A stretch of 64,000 nt of DNA from Streptomyces werraensis (GTDB lineage Bacteria > Actinomycetota > Actinomycetes > Streptomycetales > Streptomycetaceae). Below are positions 16,997 to 24,680 of this stretch, in pieces; the stretch's first letter is position 1, and each line of letters starts with the position of its first letter. The notes under the pieces were generated by a model. The model worked only from the letters and a program-made list of their open reading frames with translations. It did no database searches and was not told where the DNA came from. Where the stretch lies: assembly GCA_014656175.1 (NCBI GenBank), contig BNBX01000001.1, forward strand, positions 434,001 through 498,000. The letters run 5' to 3'. The translations under genes were made by a program, and so were the position numbers.

Positions 16997-18643
16997 ATGG
17001 CCGGACTGCGGCTCGGACCGCTGCTGAGGTACGTCGACGGGTCGTCCGCGACCGTCTGGGCGGAGACGGACGGCCCGGGCACCGTGGAGGTGCGCTGCCC
17101 GGACGGCGCCGGCGGGACCTCCGGCACCTTCCAGGTGTGCGGTCATCACTACGCGCTGGTCCGGGTCACCGGCCTCACCCCGGGCACGGCCACCCCCTAC
17201 GAGGTCCATGTGGACGGCGAACGGGTGTGGCCGCTCGCCCGGGAGCCGTTCCCGTCGTTCCCGCCGTCGGTGATCCGCACCCCGGCCGGCGACGACCGGG
17301 CGCGCATCTCCTTCGGCTCCTGCCGCTGGGCCTCCCCGCCCACCGGGGAGCCCGACCCGGTGGGGCCGGACGCGCTGGACGCCCTCGCCAAGCGCATCGC
17401 CGCCGACCCCGAGGGCGAACGCCCCGACGTCCTGCTGCTCCTCGGCGACCAGGTGTACGCCGACGAGACCTCCGACGCGACGAAGGAGTGGCTGTCCGCG
17501 CGCCGCGACCTGAGCGAGCCGCCGGGCAGCCAGGTGGCGGACTACGAGGAGTACACCCACCTCTATTACGAGTCCTGGCTCGACCCGCAGGTGCGCTGGC
17601 TGCTGTCCACCGTTCCCACCTGCATGATCTTCGACGACCACGACGTCATCGACGACTGGAACACCTCCGCCTCCTGGGTCGAGGACATGCGCGCCACCTC
17701 GTGGTGGCGGGAGCGGGTGCTCAGCGGGCTGATGTCGTACTGGGTGTACCAGCACCTGGGCAACCTCTCCCCCGCCGACGTCGAGGCCGACCCGGTCTAC
17801 GCGGCCGTACGCGACACCTCCGACGGCACCGGCGCGCTGCGGGACCTGGCCGCCCGGGCGGAGGCCGACGCGACGGCCGTGCGCTGGAGCTACCGGCGCG
17901 ACTTCGGCCGGGTGCGGCTGGTCATGGTGGACAGCCGCGCGGCCCGGGTGCTGGAGGAGGGGCGGCGCTCGATGGTCGACCGGGAGGAGGCCGACTGGCT
18001 GCGCGCCGAGGTGTTCGACGACCGCGGCTCCTACGACCATCTGCTCGTCGGCACCTCCCTGCCCTGGCTGCTGCCCCACCTCGTCCACGACGTCGAGGAG
18101 TGGAGCTCCGTGCTGTGCCGGGGCGACAAGGGCCCCCGCTGGGCGCGGCTCGGGGAGAAGCTGCGGCGCGCGGCGGACCTGGAGCACTGGTCGGCGTTCC
18201 CGGACTCGTTCGCCGAGCTGGCGGAGGTGCTCGCCGACGCGGGCAGCGGCCCGGACGCGCCCGCCACGGTGTGCGTGCTGTCCGGGGACGTCCATCACGC
18301 CTATGTCGCCGAGCCGAGCTGGCCGGGGCGGGCGGAACCCGAGGCGCGGGTGGTGCAGCTGACCTGCTCCCCGGTGCACAACTCGATTCCCGCCTCGATG
18401 CGGGTGGGCTTCCGGTTCGGTTGGAGCTCGGCCGCCCGGTCGCTGGGCCGGGCGTTCCGGCGGCACGGCGGTCTCGGGCAGCCGCCGGTCGGCTGGCGCA
18501 GGACGGGCGGGCCGTGGTTCGGCAACCAGCTCATGACGCTGGCCATCCGCGGGCGTTCGTCGGTGCTGCGGCTGGAGCACGCCCGGGAGGAGCGGGGCGG
18601 GGTGCGGCTGCGGCGCGTGATGGAGCGGCACCTGAGCTCGTGA
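16997..18643 (+). CDS. PhoD-like alkaline phosphatase D family metallophosphatase
   Basis: ATG 16997 behind GGAGGAAGGGG (548 residues). A short N-terminal fibronectin-like beta domain is followed by the PhoD metallophosphatase core: LLLLGDQVYADET, IFDDHDVIDDWN, VRLVMVDSRAAR and VLSGDVHHAYVAE supply the metal ligands. Typical PhoD is a Tat-exported phosphodiesterase/phosphatase using Fe3+ and Ca2+. This protein has no signal peptide and starts directly with the domain, so it may act in the cytoplasm or differ in substrate. No PHO box is evident. Confidence 0.85.
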   Translation: MAGLRLGPLLRYVDGSSATVWAETDGPGTVEVRCPDGAGGTSGTFQVCGHHYALVRVTGLTPGTATPYEVHVDGERVWPLAREPFPSFPPSVIRTPAGDDRARISFGSCRWASPPTGEPDPVGPDALDALAKRIAADPEGERPDVLLLLGDQVYADETSDATKEWLSARRDLSEPPGSQVADYEEYTHLYYESWLDPQVRWLLSTVPTCMIFDDHDVIDDWNTSASWVEDMRATSWWRERVLSGLMSYWVYQHLGNLSPADVEADPVYAAVRDTSDGTGALRDLAARAEADATAVRWSYRRDFGRVRLVMVDSRAARVLEEGRRSMVDREEADWLRAEVFDDRGSYDHLLVGTSLPWLLPHLVHDVEEWSSVLCRGDKGPRWARLGEKLRRAADLEHWSAFPDSFAELAEVLADAGSGPDAPATVCVLSGDVHHAYVAEPSWPGRAEPEARVVQLTCSPVHNSIPASMRVGFRFGWSSAARSLGRAFRRHGGLGQPPVGWRRTGGPWFGNQLMTLAIRGRSSVLRLEHAREERGGVRLRRVMERHLSS

Positions 18644-18815
18644 CGGGGCGGCGCTCGAGCCGCCGAGGAGTGCGGGTGGTGCCCTGTGCGTGAGCTGTGC
18701 GGCGAGGGGCGGTTCCGGTCATCCGGGTGATCAAGAGGGCCCTGCGGCGTGCGCGGTGACGTGCGGCCCGAGCCCGTGGGAGGGGGTCAAAAGGGGCTGA
18801 AGCCGTGGCCAAATG

Positions 18816-18846
18816 TTGAACTTGCAAGCAAGATTTAGGCGCACCT
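18816..18846. promoter_or_regulatory. operator-like elements upstream of the DoxX gene
   Basis: TTGAAC at 18816 (a good -35 hexamer) overlaps the palindrome CTTGCAAG. Directly after it, TTAGG-CGCA-CCTAG resembles part of an actinobacterial DmdR1/IdeR iron box (TTAGGTTAG then GCTNACCTAA), matching about 12 of 19 positions. The -10 box is unclear. The assignment is tentative. Confidence 0.35.
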
Positions 18847-18920
18847 AGCGTGGGTCTCCGACTCGGTTCCGCCCCCTGGACCGGCCTCATCCGGGCCGGC
18901 CCGACCGAAGGAGACCCCCC

Positions 18921-19373
18921 ATGAACGGACGCCTCACCAGCGCCCAGCCCTATGTCCTGGGCCTGTTCCGCATGGTCGTCGGCCTGCTCTTCGCCTGTCA
19001 CGGCGCCGTTTCCCTGCTCGGCCTGTTCGGCGGCACGGACGGCACCGGCGGCACCGTCGAGACCGGCGTCTGGCCGGGCTGGTACGCCGCGGTCATCGAA
19101 CTCGTCGGCGGCTCGCTCGTGCTGCTCGGTCTCGCCACCCGGGCCGCCGCCTTCATATCGTCCGGCGCGATGGCGTACGCGTACTTCAAGGTGCACCAGC
19201 CCGAGGCCCTGTGGCCCATCGAGAACCACGGCGAGAGCGCGGCCATGTACTGCTGGGTCATGTTCCTGCTGATCTTCACCGGTTCCGGCGCCTTCGGCCT
19301 GGACCGCCTGCTCGCCAGGCGCGCCTCGGCGCGCGAGGGCCGGCCGGCGGAACAGACCCCCGTGGCCGCCTGA
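18921..19373 (+). CDS. DoxX family membrane protein
   Basis: 150 residues from ATG 18921, preceded by AAGGAGA. Four hydrophobic helices carry the DoxX pattern FRMVVGLLFACHGAVSLLGLFG, then VELVGGSLVLLGLATRAAA and SSGAMAYAYFKVHQP. DoxX proteins are small quinol-linked or redox-associated membrane proteins, and some partner with thiol or superoxide defence. The gene appears monocistronic, with a hairpin at 19460-19487 after it. Confidence 0.87.
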   Translation: MNGRLTSAQPYVLGLFRMVVGLLFACHGAVSLLGLFGGTDGTGGTVETGVWPGWYAAVIELVGGSLVLLGLATRAAAFISSGAMAYAYFKVHQPEALWPIENHGESAAMYCWVMFLLIFTGSGAFGLDRLLARRASAREGRPAEQTPVAA

Positions 19374-19459
19374 CCGCACGGTCCCACCTCACCACCCGCA
19401 CGACCGCCGACGCCTCCCCACGGCACCCGCCTCCCCGACGGAACTCCGAGTCGCACCGG

Positions 19460-19487
19460 GCGCCCCCCGCACACCCGCGGGGGGCGC
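19460..19487 (+). terminator. terminator hairpin after DoxX gene
   Basis: GCGCCCCCCGC pairs perfectly with GCGGGGGGCGC around a 6-nt loop. It lies 87 bp past the DoxX stop codon, in the gap before the DedA-like gene. Confidence 0.7.
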
Positions 19488-19669
19488 CTCGGCGTCTTCG
19501 GAGGAACGTCCGGCGTACAGGGGCTGCCGGACACATGAACCCCCCGTGACCCTTCTGTCACTTACCGGGCGTACGCTGTATGGCTGTCATCGGCCTCTCC
19601 TGCCACTCCTGCCGCCTCCACCGCGACAGCGCGGCAGCACGGGCCCACGGGGGCGTACGGGGAGTGCGA

Positions 19670-20269
19670 GTGGAGAGTGTCGGGTCGCTGGTCGGCAGCC
19701 CGTGGATCTACGCGGTGGTGGCCCTGTCGGTCCTGCTCGACGTGTTCCTCCCGGTGCTGCCCAGCGGGGTGCTGGTGATCACCGCGGCCACCGCGGCGGC
19801 CGCGAGCACCGCCGCCTACGTGCCCGACATCCTGGTGCTGACGCTCTGCGCCGCGACCGCCTCCGTCCTCGGCGACCTCGTCGCCTACCGCCTCGCCTGG
19901 CGCGGCGGGGCCCGTCTGGACCGGGCCCTCGCCCGCTCGCGCCGGCTGCGGGGCGCGCAGGAACGTCTCGGCGCGGCGCTGGCCCGGGGCGGCGGCGGCC
20001 TCGTCGTCCTCGCCCGGTTCGCGCCGGCCGGCCGCTCCGTGGTCTCCCTCGGCGCCGGCGCCGCCCGCCACCGCGCCCGCGACTTCCTCCCCTGGTCCGC
20101 CCTGGCAGGCCTCACCTGGGCCGGCTACAGCGTCGCCCTCGGCTACTTCGGCGGCCAGTGGCTCGGCGCGACATGGCTGGCGGCGGCGGTCTCGGTCGGC
20201 GCGCTGTTCGCGGCGGGGGCGGGGGCGGGGTACCTGATGCGCAAGCCGCAGCCTTCGGAGGCGGGGTAG
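19670..20269 (+). CDS. DedA/VTT-domain (SNARE-associated type) membrane protein
   Basis: GTG 19670 is chosen for its upstream GGGGAG; the frame also opens at ATG 19580, which would add a poorly conserved Cys/His-rich leader. The 199 residues show the DedA layout: a helix with LLDVFLPVLPSGVLVITAA (the FxPxLPSE-like re-entrant motif), GDLVAYRLAWRGG, and the second signature VVLARFAPAGRSVVSLGAGA (the ARF-PG-R motif) before the last helices. DedA proteins are thought to be lipid scramblases or flippases. It is convergent with the DUF2277 gene. Confidence 0.8.
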   Translation: MESVGSLVGSPWIYAVVALSVLLDVFLPVLPSGVLVITAATAAAASTAAYVPDILVLTLCAATASVLGDLVAYRLAWRGGARLDRALARSRRLRGAQERLGAALARGGGGLVVLARFAPAGRSVVSLGAGAARHRARDFLPWSALAGLTWAGYSVALGYFGGQWLGATWLAAAVSVGALFAAGAGAGYLMRKPQPSEAG

Positions 20270-20313
20270 GCCCCGGGGGGCGGGGCTTCACCGCCGGGCG
20301 CCCGGGGTGACGA

Positions 20314-20361
20314 CGGCTCGTCGGCCGGGAACGCCGCCCGGCCCGCGGGCCCGACGAGCCG
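20314..20361. terminator. stem-loop between convergent genes
   Basis: CGGCTCGTCGG at 20314 pairs with CCGACGAGCCG ending at 20361, with a further GC-rich inner stem. It lies in the 137-bp gap between the DedA-like gene and the DUF2277 gene and probably terminates both. Confidence 0.6.
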
Positions 20362-20406
20362 GCCGACAGCCGGGGCGAGGGCCGTCCGGTGGCCGAAGGG
20401 CGTCGT

Positions 20407-20640
20407 TCAGCTTGCCGGTTGGCGGGCCGGGGCGCCTCGGACCTCCAGGTTCTCCAGGAGCTCCGCCGTGGCCGCGGCGATCGCGTCGACCGCGTGGTCG
20501 AACACCTCGCGGTTGTGGGCGGCCGGCGCCCGGAAGCCGGACACCTTCCGTACGTACTGAAGGGCCGCAGCCCGGATGTCCTCCTCCGTGGCTTCCTCGG
20601 GGAGCGCGGGCGGACGCAGGGTCTTGATACTCCGGCACAT
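20407..20640 (-). CDS. DUF2277 family protein
   Basis: ATG 20640 begins MCRSIKTLRPP, the conserved start of DUF2277. The 77-residue protein continues with EEDIRAAALQYVRKVSGFR and HNREVFDHAVDAI, also typical. It is small, soluble and helical, of unknown role, and widespread in actinobacteria. The frame is open upstream to 20724, but the conserved N-terminus fixes the start. Confidence 0.88.
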   Translation of the reverse strand: MCRSIKTLRPPALPEEATEEDIRAAALQYVRKVSGFRAPAAHNREVFDHAVDAIAAATAELLENLEVRGAPARQPAS

Positions 20641-20737
20641 GACCCCAGTCTCGCGCCTTGCGCCACCCAGGGCCACGAAGGAGTGAACACCGCCCCGGAG
20701 ACCCCGGAACACCTCGCCACCCAAATTCGAACAGGCG

Positions 20738-20743
20738 TATCAT
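20738..20743 (+). promoter_or_regulatory. -10 box TATCAT for a leaderless transcript
   Basis: TATCAT lies seven bp before GTG 20750, and no Shine-Dalgarno sequence is present, so transcription probably starts at the GTG. Just upstream, TCGAACAGGCGTAT (20727-20740) holds an intact TCGAAC half of an actinobacterial LexA box, but the other half (GTATCA against GTTCGA) is poor. Confidence 0.45.
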
Positions 20744-20749
20744 TGTGCC

Positions 20750-21097
20750 GTGGCTGCGACCTATGACTTTCCGAGTGACCTCCTCGCCGGTCAGGAGGAA
20801 CTGCATCAGGTCCGGGCCGAGCTGTCGGCCCTGCTGAAGCGGCTCCCCTGGTCGGTCGAACCCCTCGACGGGTTCAGCGACGACAACGGCTGGCGCAAGG
20901 TCGAGCGCCCCGCCTCGCCCGGCTGGACCGAGGACGAGCAGGCCGAGGTCGAGAAGCTCCGGCGCCGTGAGCACGAGCTCGCGGTGTTCGTCAGCACGCA
21001 CCGCTACTGGTCCGAACTGACCGGCTCCGACCGCGTGCAGGCGCGCTCCGCCCTGAAGCACGCCCAAGAGGGCACGGACGAGGAGGCGTCGCCGTAG
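20750..21097 (+). CDS. conserved hypothetical protein, helical
   Basis: 115 residues from GTG 20750. The sequence is soluble and mostly helical, with MAATYDFPSDLLAGQEEL at the start, a Trp-containing LPWSVEPLDG segment, and a charged heptad-like stretch EDEQAEVEKLRRREHELAVF. I recognise it only as a conserved Streptomyces protein of unknown function. A strong terminator follows, shared with the oppositely oriented tRNA gene. Confidence 0.7.
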   Translation: MAATYDFPSDLLAGQEELHQVRAELSALLKRLPWSVEPLDGFSDDNGWRKVERPASPGWTEDEQAEVEKLRRREHELAVFVSTHRYWSELTGSDRVQARSALKHAQEGTDEEASP

Positions 21098-21111
21098 CAG
21101 CTCCAGACGGC

Positions 21112-21145
21112 ACAGGGCCCCCGGAGCAAGCTCCGGGGGCCCTGT
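21112..21145. terminator. bidirectional terminator
   Basis: ACAGGGCCCCCGGAGC pairs with GCTCCGGGGGCCCTGT around a 2-nt centre, a 16-bp perfect stem. It lies between the hypothetical gene (plus) and tRNA-Val (minus) and probably ends both transcripts. Confidence 0.85.
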
Positions 21146-21151
21146 CGTGTG

Positions 21152-21223
<72 letters not shown>

Positions 21224-21443
21224 CCGACCCGCGCGCACCGCCCGGGTCGAGTGGACAGACTACATGGCCGGGGTCACGGTCCCGCAAACCCCGTACGCCC
21301 CGGCACGGGGGATATCCCCACCCCGGATCCGCCGGTCGGCCGGATCCCCTCCCGGCCCCCGTCTCCGTACGGTCGAAGACGTCCGACGCCGCCGTACCGC
21401 GCGGCCGTCCGTCCGTCAGCCGTACCTCCAGGGGGAGCCCGTC

Positions 21444-22250
21444 ATGACCGCCACCGCCCGCACCGCCTCACCCACCCGCACGTCCCGTCCCGTACGGGCG
21501 CGCGCCCTCGCGCTCGCCGGGGCCGCCGTGGTGCTCGGCGCGGCGCTGAGCGCGTGCGGGGCGTCGGCGGCCGACGACGACGAGCCCGAGCACCGCGCCT
21601 TCGACCTGCCCGGCGCGAGCCTCACCGTCGACTCCGACGACTCCGCCCTGGAGATCGTCGCCTCGGACGAGCAGCCGGCGGGCGAGATCGCGGTCAGCCG
21701 CTGGTTCCAGGGGACCGTCGCCATCGGCTCGGACCCCGAGGTCACCTGGTCCATGGACGGCGACCGGCTGGTGCTGCGCGAGAACTGCTCGGGCATCGTC
21801 GCCGACTGCTCCACCAAGCACCGCATCGTGGTGCCGCGCGGCGTCGCCGTCACCGTGCAGAGCGACGACGGCAGCGTCCGGGCCGGCGGCTTCCGCGACG
21901 CGCTGGCCGTCCGCACAAAGGACGGCTCGGTCCGCATCACGGACACCAGCGGGCCGCTGGAGCTGCGCAGCGGCGACGGATCGGTGCGCGCCGAGGTCTC
22001 CTCCCGCACCGTGCGCGCCCAGAGCGGCGACGGCTCCGTGCACCTCGTCCTCAGCGCCGCGCCGGACCGGGTGGAGTCCCGCAGCGGCGACGGTTCGACG
22101 ACCATCGACCTGCCGCGCGGCAGCTACCGGCTGGACACCTCCACCGGTGACGGCGCCGAGGACGTGACCGTCCCCCGCGACGACTCCAGCTCCCATGTGG
22201 TGACCGCGCGCACCGGCGACGGCAAACTCACCGTCCGCACGGCGAACTGA
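21444..22250 (+). CDS. DUF4097-type lipoprotein with repeated SGDGS beta motifs
   Basis: ATG 21444 behind GGGGGAG (268 residues). The N-terminus is a lipoprotein signal with lipobox LSAC at about residues 34-37. The mature part is a right-handed beta-solenoid-like repeat with DDGSVRAG, KDGSVRIT, SGDGSVRAE, SGDGSVHLV and SGDGSTTID, spaced 20-25 residues apart, as in the DUF4097/DUF2807 adhesin-like fold. It should be attached to the outer face of the membrane. The function is unknown. It is followed after 74 bp by a membrane coiled-coil gene. Confidence 0.8.
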   Translation: MTATARTASPTRTSRPVRARALALAGAAVVLGAALSACGASAADDDEPEHRAFDLPGASLTVDSDDSALEIVASDEQPAGEIAVSRWFQGTVAIGSDPEVTWSMDGDRLVLRENCSGIVADCSTKHRIVVPRGVAVTVQSDDGSVRAGGFRDALAVRTKDGSVRITDTSGPLELRSGDGSVRAEVSSRTVRAQSGDGSVHLVLSAAPDRVESRSGDGSTTIDLPRGSYRLDTSTGDGAEDVTVPRDDSSSHVVTARTGDGKLTVRTAN

Positions 22251-22324
22251 CGGGCCCGTGTGTTCGTCCTGTACCGGTGGGAGAATGACAACGGGCAGGG
22301 CGAACGACAGTACGGGAGAGGGAT

Positions 22325-23755
22325 GTGACGGCGACACCAGCACAGCCGTACTCGCCGTCGGATCCGCGCGTGCCTCGCCTGCGCCGCGCACTGTTCCCCG
22401 TGCCGGCGGGAGGGCGTGCCCGCCGCGCCCCCGGACCCCTGCGTGACACGCTCGCCCTGGCCGCCCTGCCGCTGGTCGCGGCGCTGCTGCTGCCCGCCGC
22501 GTTCGCCGGGGGCGGCACCCGGCGCTGGTTCGGCGGGCGCGCGGAGAGCCAGCGTGCCGAGGCGCAGGCCGCCAAGGACGCCGCGGCCGCCGCCTTCTAC
22601 GAACTCGACACCGCCCAGCGCGACCTGCGGATCTCCATCGAGACGATCACCGCCGTCGACGACTCCCCCGCGGCCCGCCGCGCCGTCGACGACTTCGCGG
22701 AGCTGGGCCGGCGCATCGACGAGGCCAGCCACCGCTACATCAGCGCCGTCGACGCCCACGACCTCGACCACGACGACCTGGACGCCTCGACGGCCTCCCG
22801 GGCCCGCGCCGACCTGACCGCCGCCAAGGACGAACTGGAGCGGGTCAAGCAGGACCTGGACCGGTTCGCCGACGGGCTCGGACCGCTGCTCGGCAAGGCC
22901 GAGACCCAGCTGGCCCGGCTCGCGCCCGCCGTCGAACGCGCCCGGCAGGCGCTGCTCGCCGCCTCCCAGGCCCTCGACTCCGCCCGCGGCTCGGGGCTGA
23001 AGGCCGACGACCTCGCCGCCCGGCTGGCCGCCCTCTCCCCCGAGCTGACCAAGCTGAACCAGGGCGCCGGGCAGCACGGCGTGCCCGGCACCCTGGACCG
23101 GGCGGCCCGTGTCACCCGCGAGGCCGAGGCGATCCGCGTGGAGGCCGAGCGGCTGCCGGAACGGGCCGCCGAGATCGACCGCCGGCTGGTCTCCCTGCGC
23201 ACCCGCGCCCAGGCCCTCACCACCCGCTCCGAGCAGGTCGAACCCATCCTGAGCGAACTGCGCAGGCGCTTCACCGTCGCCTGCTGGCAGGACCTCCAGG
23301 GCGTGCCCGAGCTGGCCGAGCGGAACGTCCGGCAGGCGGAGTCCCGCCTCGCCGAGGCCCGCACCGCCCGCGACGACCAGCGCTGGGCCGACGCCACCTC
23401 CCTGCTGTCCACCGCACGGGCCCTGCTGAACACCACCGACGAGGCCGTGTCCGCCGCCGGGGACCGCCTGCGCCGGCTGAACGCCGTGCAGAAGGATCCC
23501 GAGCAGGAGATCGAACGCACCCGGTTCGCCGTCCGGGACGCCCAGCGGCTCGCCATGGCCGGCCGCAACACCCCCGATCCGCGTCACGCCCGTCCCCTCG
23601 ACGACGCCGTGGCCCGGCTGGAGCGCGCGATCGCCGGGCTGGAGGGCCGCCACCCCGACTACTGGCACTTCCTCACCGAGACCGAGGCGGTCCGGGAGAC
23701 CGTGAGCCGCGTGGTGTCCCAGATCCGCGAGGAGCGCGGCGCCGGCGCCAACTGA
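22325..23755 (+). CDS. membrane protein with long coiled coil
   Basis: GTG 22325 after GGGAGAGGG (476 residues). One membrane helix near residues 42-62 (LALAALPLVAALLLPAAF) is preceded by a Pro/Arg-rich N-terminus. The remaining 400 residues are almost entirely charged heptad-like helix (ELDTAQRDLRISIETI, AKDELERVKQDLDRFADG, QVEPILSELRRRF), probably a long extracytoplasmic or cytoplasmic rod. It shares weak character with phage-shock or septum-associated helical proteins, but I cannot assign a family. It may be co-transcribed with the FmdB gene, 37 bp downstream. Confidence 0.75.
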   Translation: MTATPAQPYSPSDPRVPRLRRALFPVPAGGRARRAPGPLRDTLALAALPLVAALLLPAAFAGGGTRRWFGGRAESQRAEAQAAKDAAAAAFYELDTAQRDLRISIETITAVDDSPAARRAVDDFAELGRRIDEASHRYISAVDAHDLDHDDLDASTASRARADLTAAKDELERVKQDLDRFADGLGPLLGKAETQLARLAPAVERARQALLAASQALDSARGSGLKADDLAARLAALSPELTKLNQGAGQHGVPGTLDRAARVTREAEAIRVEAERLPERAAEIDRRLVSLRTRAQALTTRSEQVEPILSELRRRFTVACWQDLQGVPELAERNVRQAESRLAEARTARDDQRWADATSLLSTARALLNTTDEAVSAAGDRLRRLNAVQKDPEQEIERTRFAVRDAQRLAMAGRNTPDPRHARPLDDAVARLERAIAGLEGRHPDYWHFLTETEAVRETVSRVVSQIREERGAGAN

Positions 23756-23792
23756 CCGGGCCCCCTCCCGCCGGTCCGGTTAACCTGTGCCC

Positions 23793-24014
23793 ATGCCTCG
23801 CTACGAATTCCGCTGCCGCACCTGCGGCGACACGTTCGAACTGAGCCGTCCGATGGCGGAGTCCTCCGCCCCCGCGGCCTGCCCGGCGGGTCACGACGAC
23901 ACGGTCAAGCTCCTCTCCACGGTCGCGGTCGGTGGCACCGCCTCCGCGGCGGCCCCGGCGCCCCGCGCGGGCGGCGGAGGCGGCGGTTGCTGCGGCGGGG
24001 GCTGCTGCGGCTGA
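23793..24014 (+). CDS. FmdB-type zinc ribbon protein with Gly-Cys tail
   Basis: ATG 23793 gives 73 residues. MPRYEFRCRTCGDTFEL is the FmdB/CxxC_CxxC_SSSS zinc ribbon, and CPAGHDD supplies the second ligand pair, with Gly-His in place of the usual second Cys. The C-terminus is GGGGGGCCGGGCCG, a double-cysteine tail seen in several actinomycete homologues that could bind metal. The function is unknown. GTG at 23787 is an alternative start. Confidence 0.85.
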   Translation: MPRYEFRCRTCGDTFELSRPMAESSAPAACPAGHDDTVKLLSTVAVGGTASAAAPAPRAGGGGGGCCGGGCCG

Positions 24015-24032
24015 CACCGCGCCGCCCGGCCG

Positions 24033-24680
24033 TCAGCTGCCCAGGTAGCGGAGCACCGCCAGCACTCTGCGCGAGTAGCCCTCACCTCCGCCCGCCAGCT
24101 CGAGCTTGTCGAAGATCGCGTTGGTGTGCTTCTCCACCGCGCTCTGCGAGATGTGCAGCCGGCGGGCGATGGCCGCGTTGGTGTGCCCCTGCGCCATCTC
24201 GGCCAGCACCGAGCGCTCCCGCGCGCTGAGCCGGGCCAGCGGGTCGGCATGGGTGGTGCGGCCGAGCAACTGCCGGACGACCTCCGGGTCGAAGGCGGCC
24301 CGCCCGGCGGCCACCCGCTCCAGCGCGTCGAGGAACTCGTCGACCTGGACGACCCGGTCCTTCAGCAGATAGCCCACCCCTTCCGACTCACCCGTGAGCA
24401 GCTCCGTCGCATACCGCTTCTCCACGTACTGCGAGAGCACCAGCACCCCCACCTCGGGCCGGCTGCGGCGGATCTCCAGGGCCGCGCGCAGCCCCTCGTC
24501 CGTGTGCGTGGGCGGCATCCGGACGTCGGCGACCACGACGTCCGGCGGGGCCGCGGCGACGGCCTGCAACAGCCGCTCCGCGTCGCCGACGGCGGCGAGC
24601 ACCTCGTGCCCCTCCTCCGCCAGCAGCCGCACCAGGCCCTCCCGCAGCAGGATGGAGTCCTCGGCCAGGATCACGCGCAC
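24033..24680 (-). CDS. LuxR (NarL/FixJ) family response regulator
   Basis: GTG 24680 (VRVILAEDS) overlaps the end of the kinase gene by 10 nt; GTG 24674 would give an exact GTGA overlap. The 215-residue protein has a receiver domain with phospho-acceptor Asp52 (VVVADVRMPP) and switch Lys in GYLLKDRV, then a C-terminal LuxR helix-turn-helix (LSARERSVLAEMAQGHTNAAIA...SAVEKHTNAIFDKL). It is translationally coupled to the sensor kinase. The four 22-bp-spaced repeats upstream of the operon are its probable binding sites. Confidence 0.92.
   Translation of the reverse strand: MRVILAEDSILLREGLVRLLAEEGHEVLAAVGDAERLLQAVAAAPPDVVVADVRMPPTHTDEGLRAALEIRRSRPEVGVLVLSQYVEKRYATELLTGESEGVGYLLKDRVVQVDEFLDALERVAAGRAAFDPEVVRQLLGRTTHADPLARLSARERSVLAEMAQGHTNAAIARRLHISQSAVEKHTNAIFDKLELAGGGEGYSRRVLAVLRYLGS

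Noticed and set aside
19580..19669. Cys/His-containing leader peptide before the DedA-like gene
   Set aside because: It is in frame with the gene but lacks a Shine-Dalgarno sequence, and GTG 19670 has a good one. The Streptomyces cysteine leader-peptide motif is not matched.
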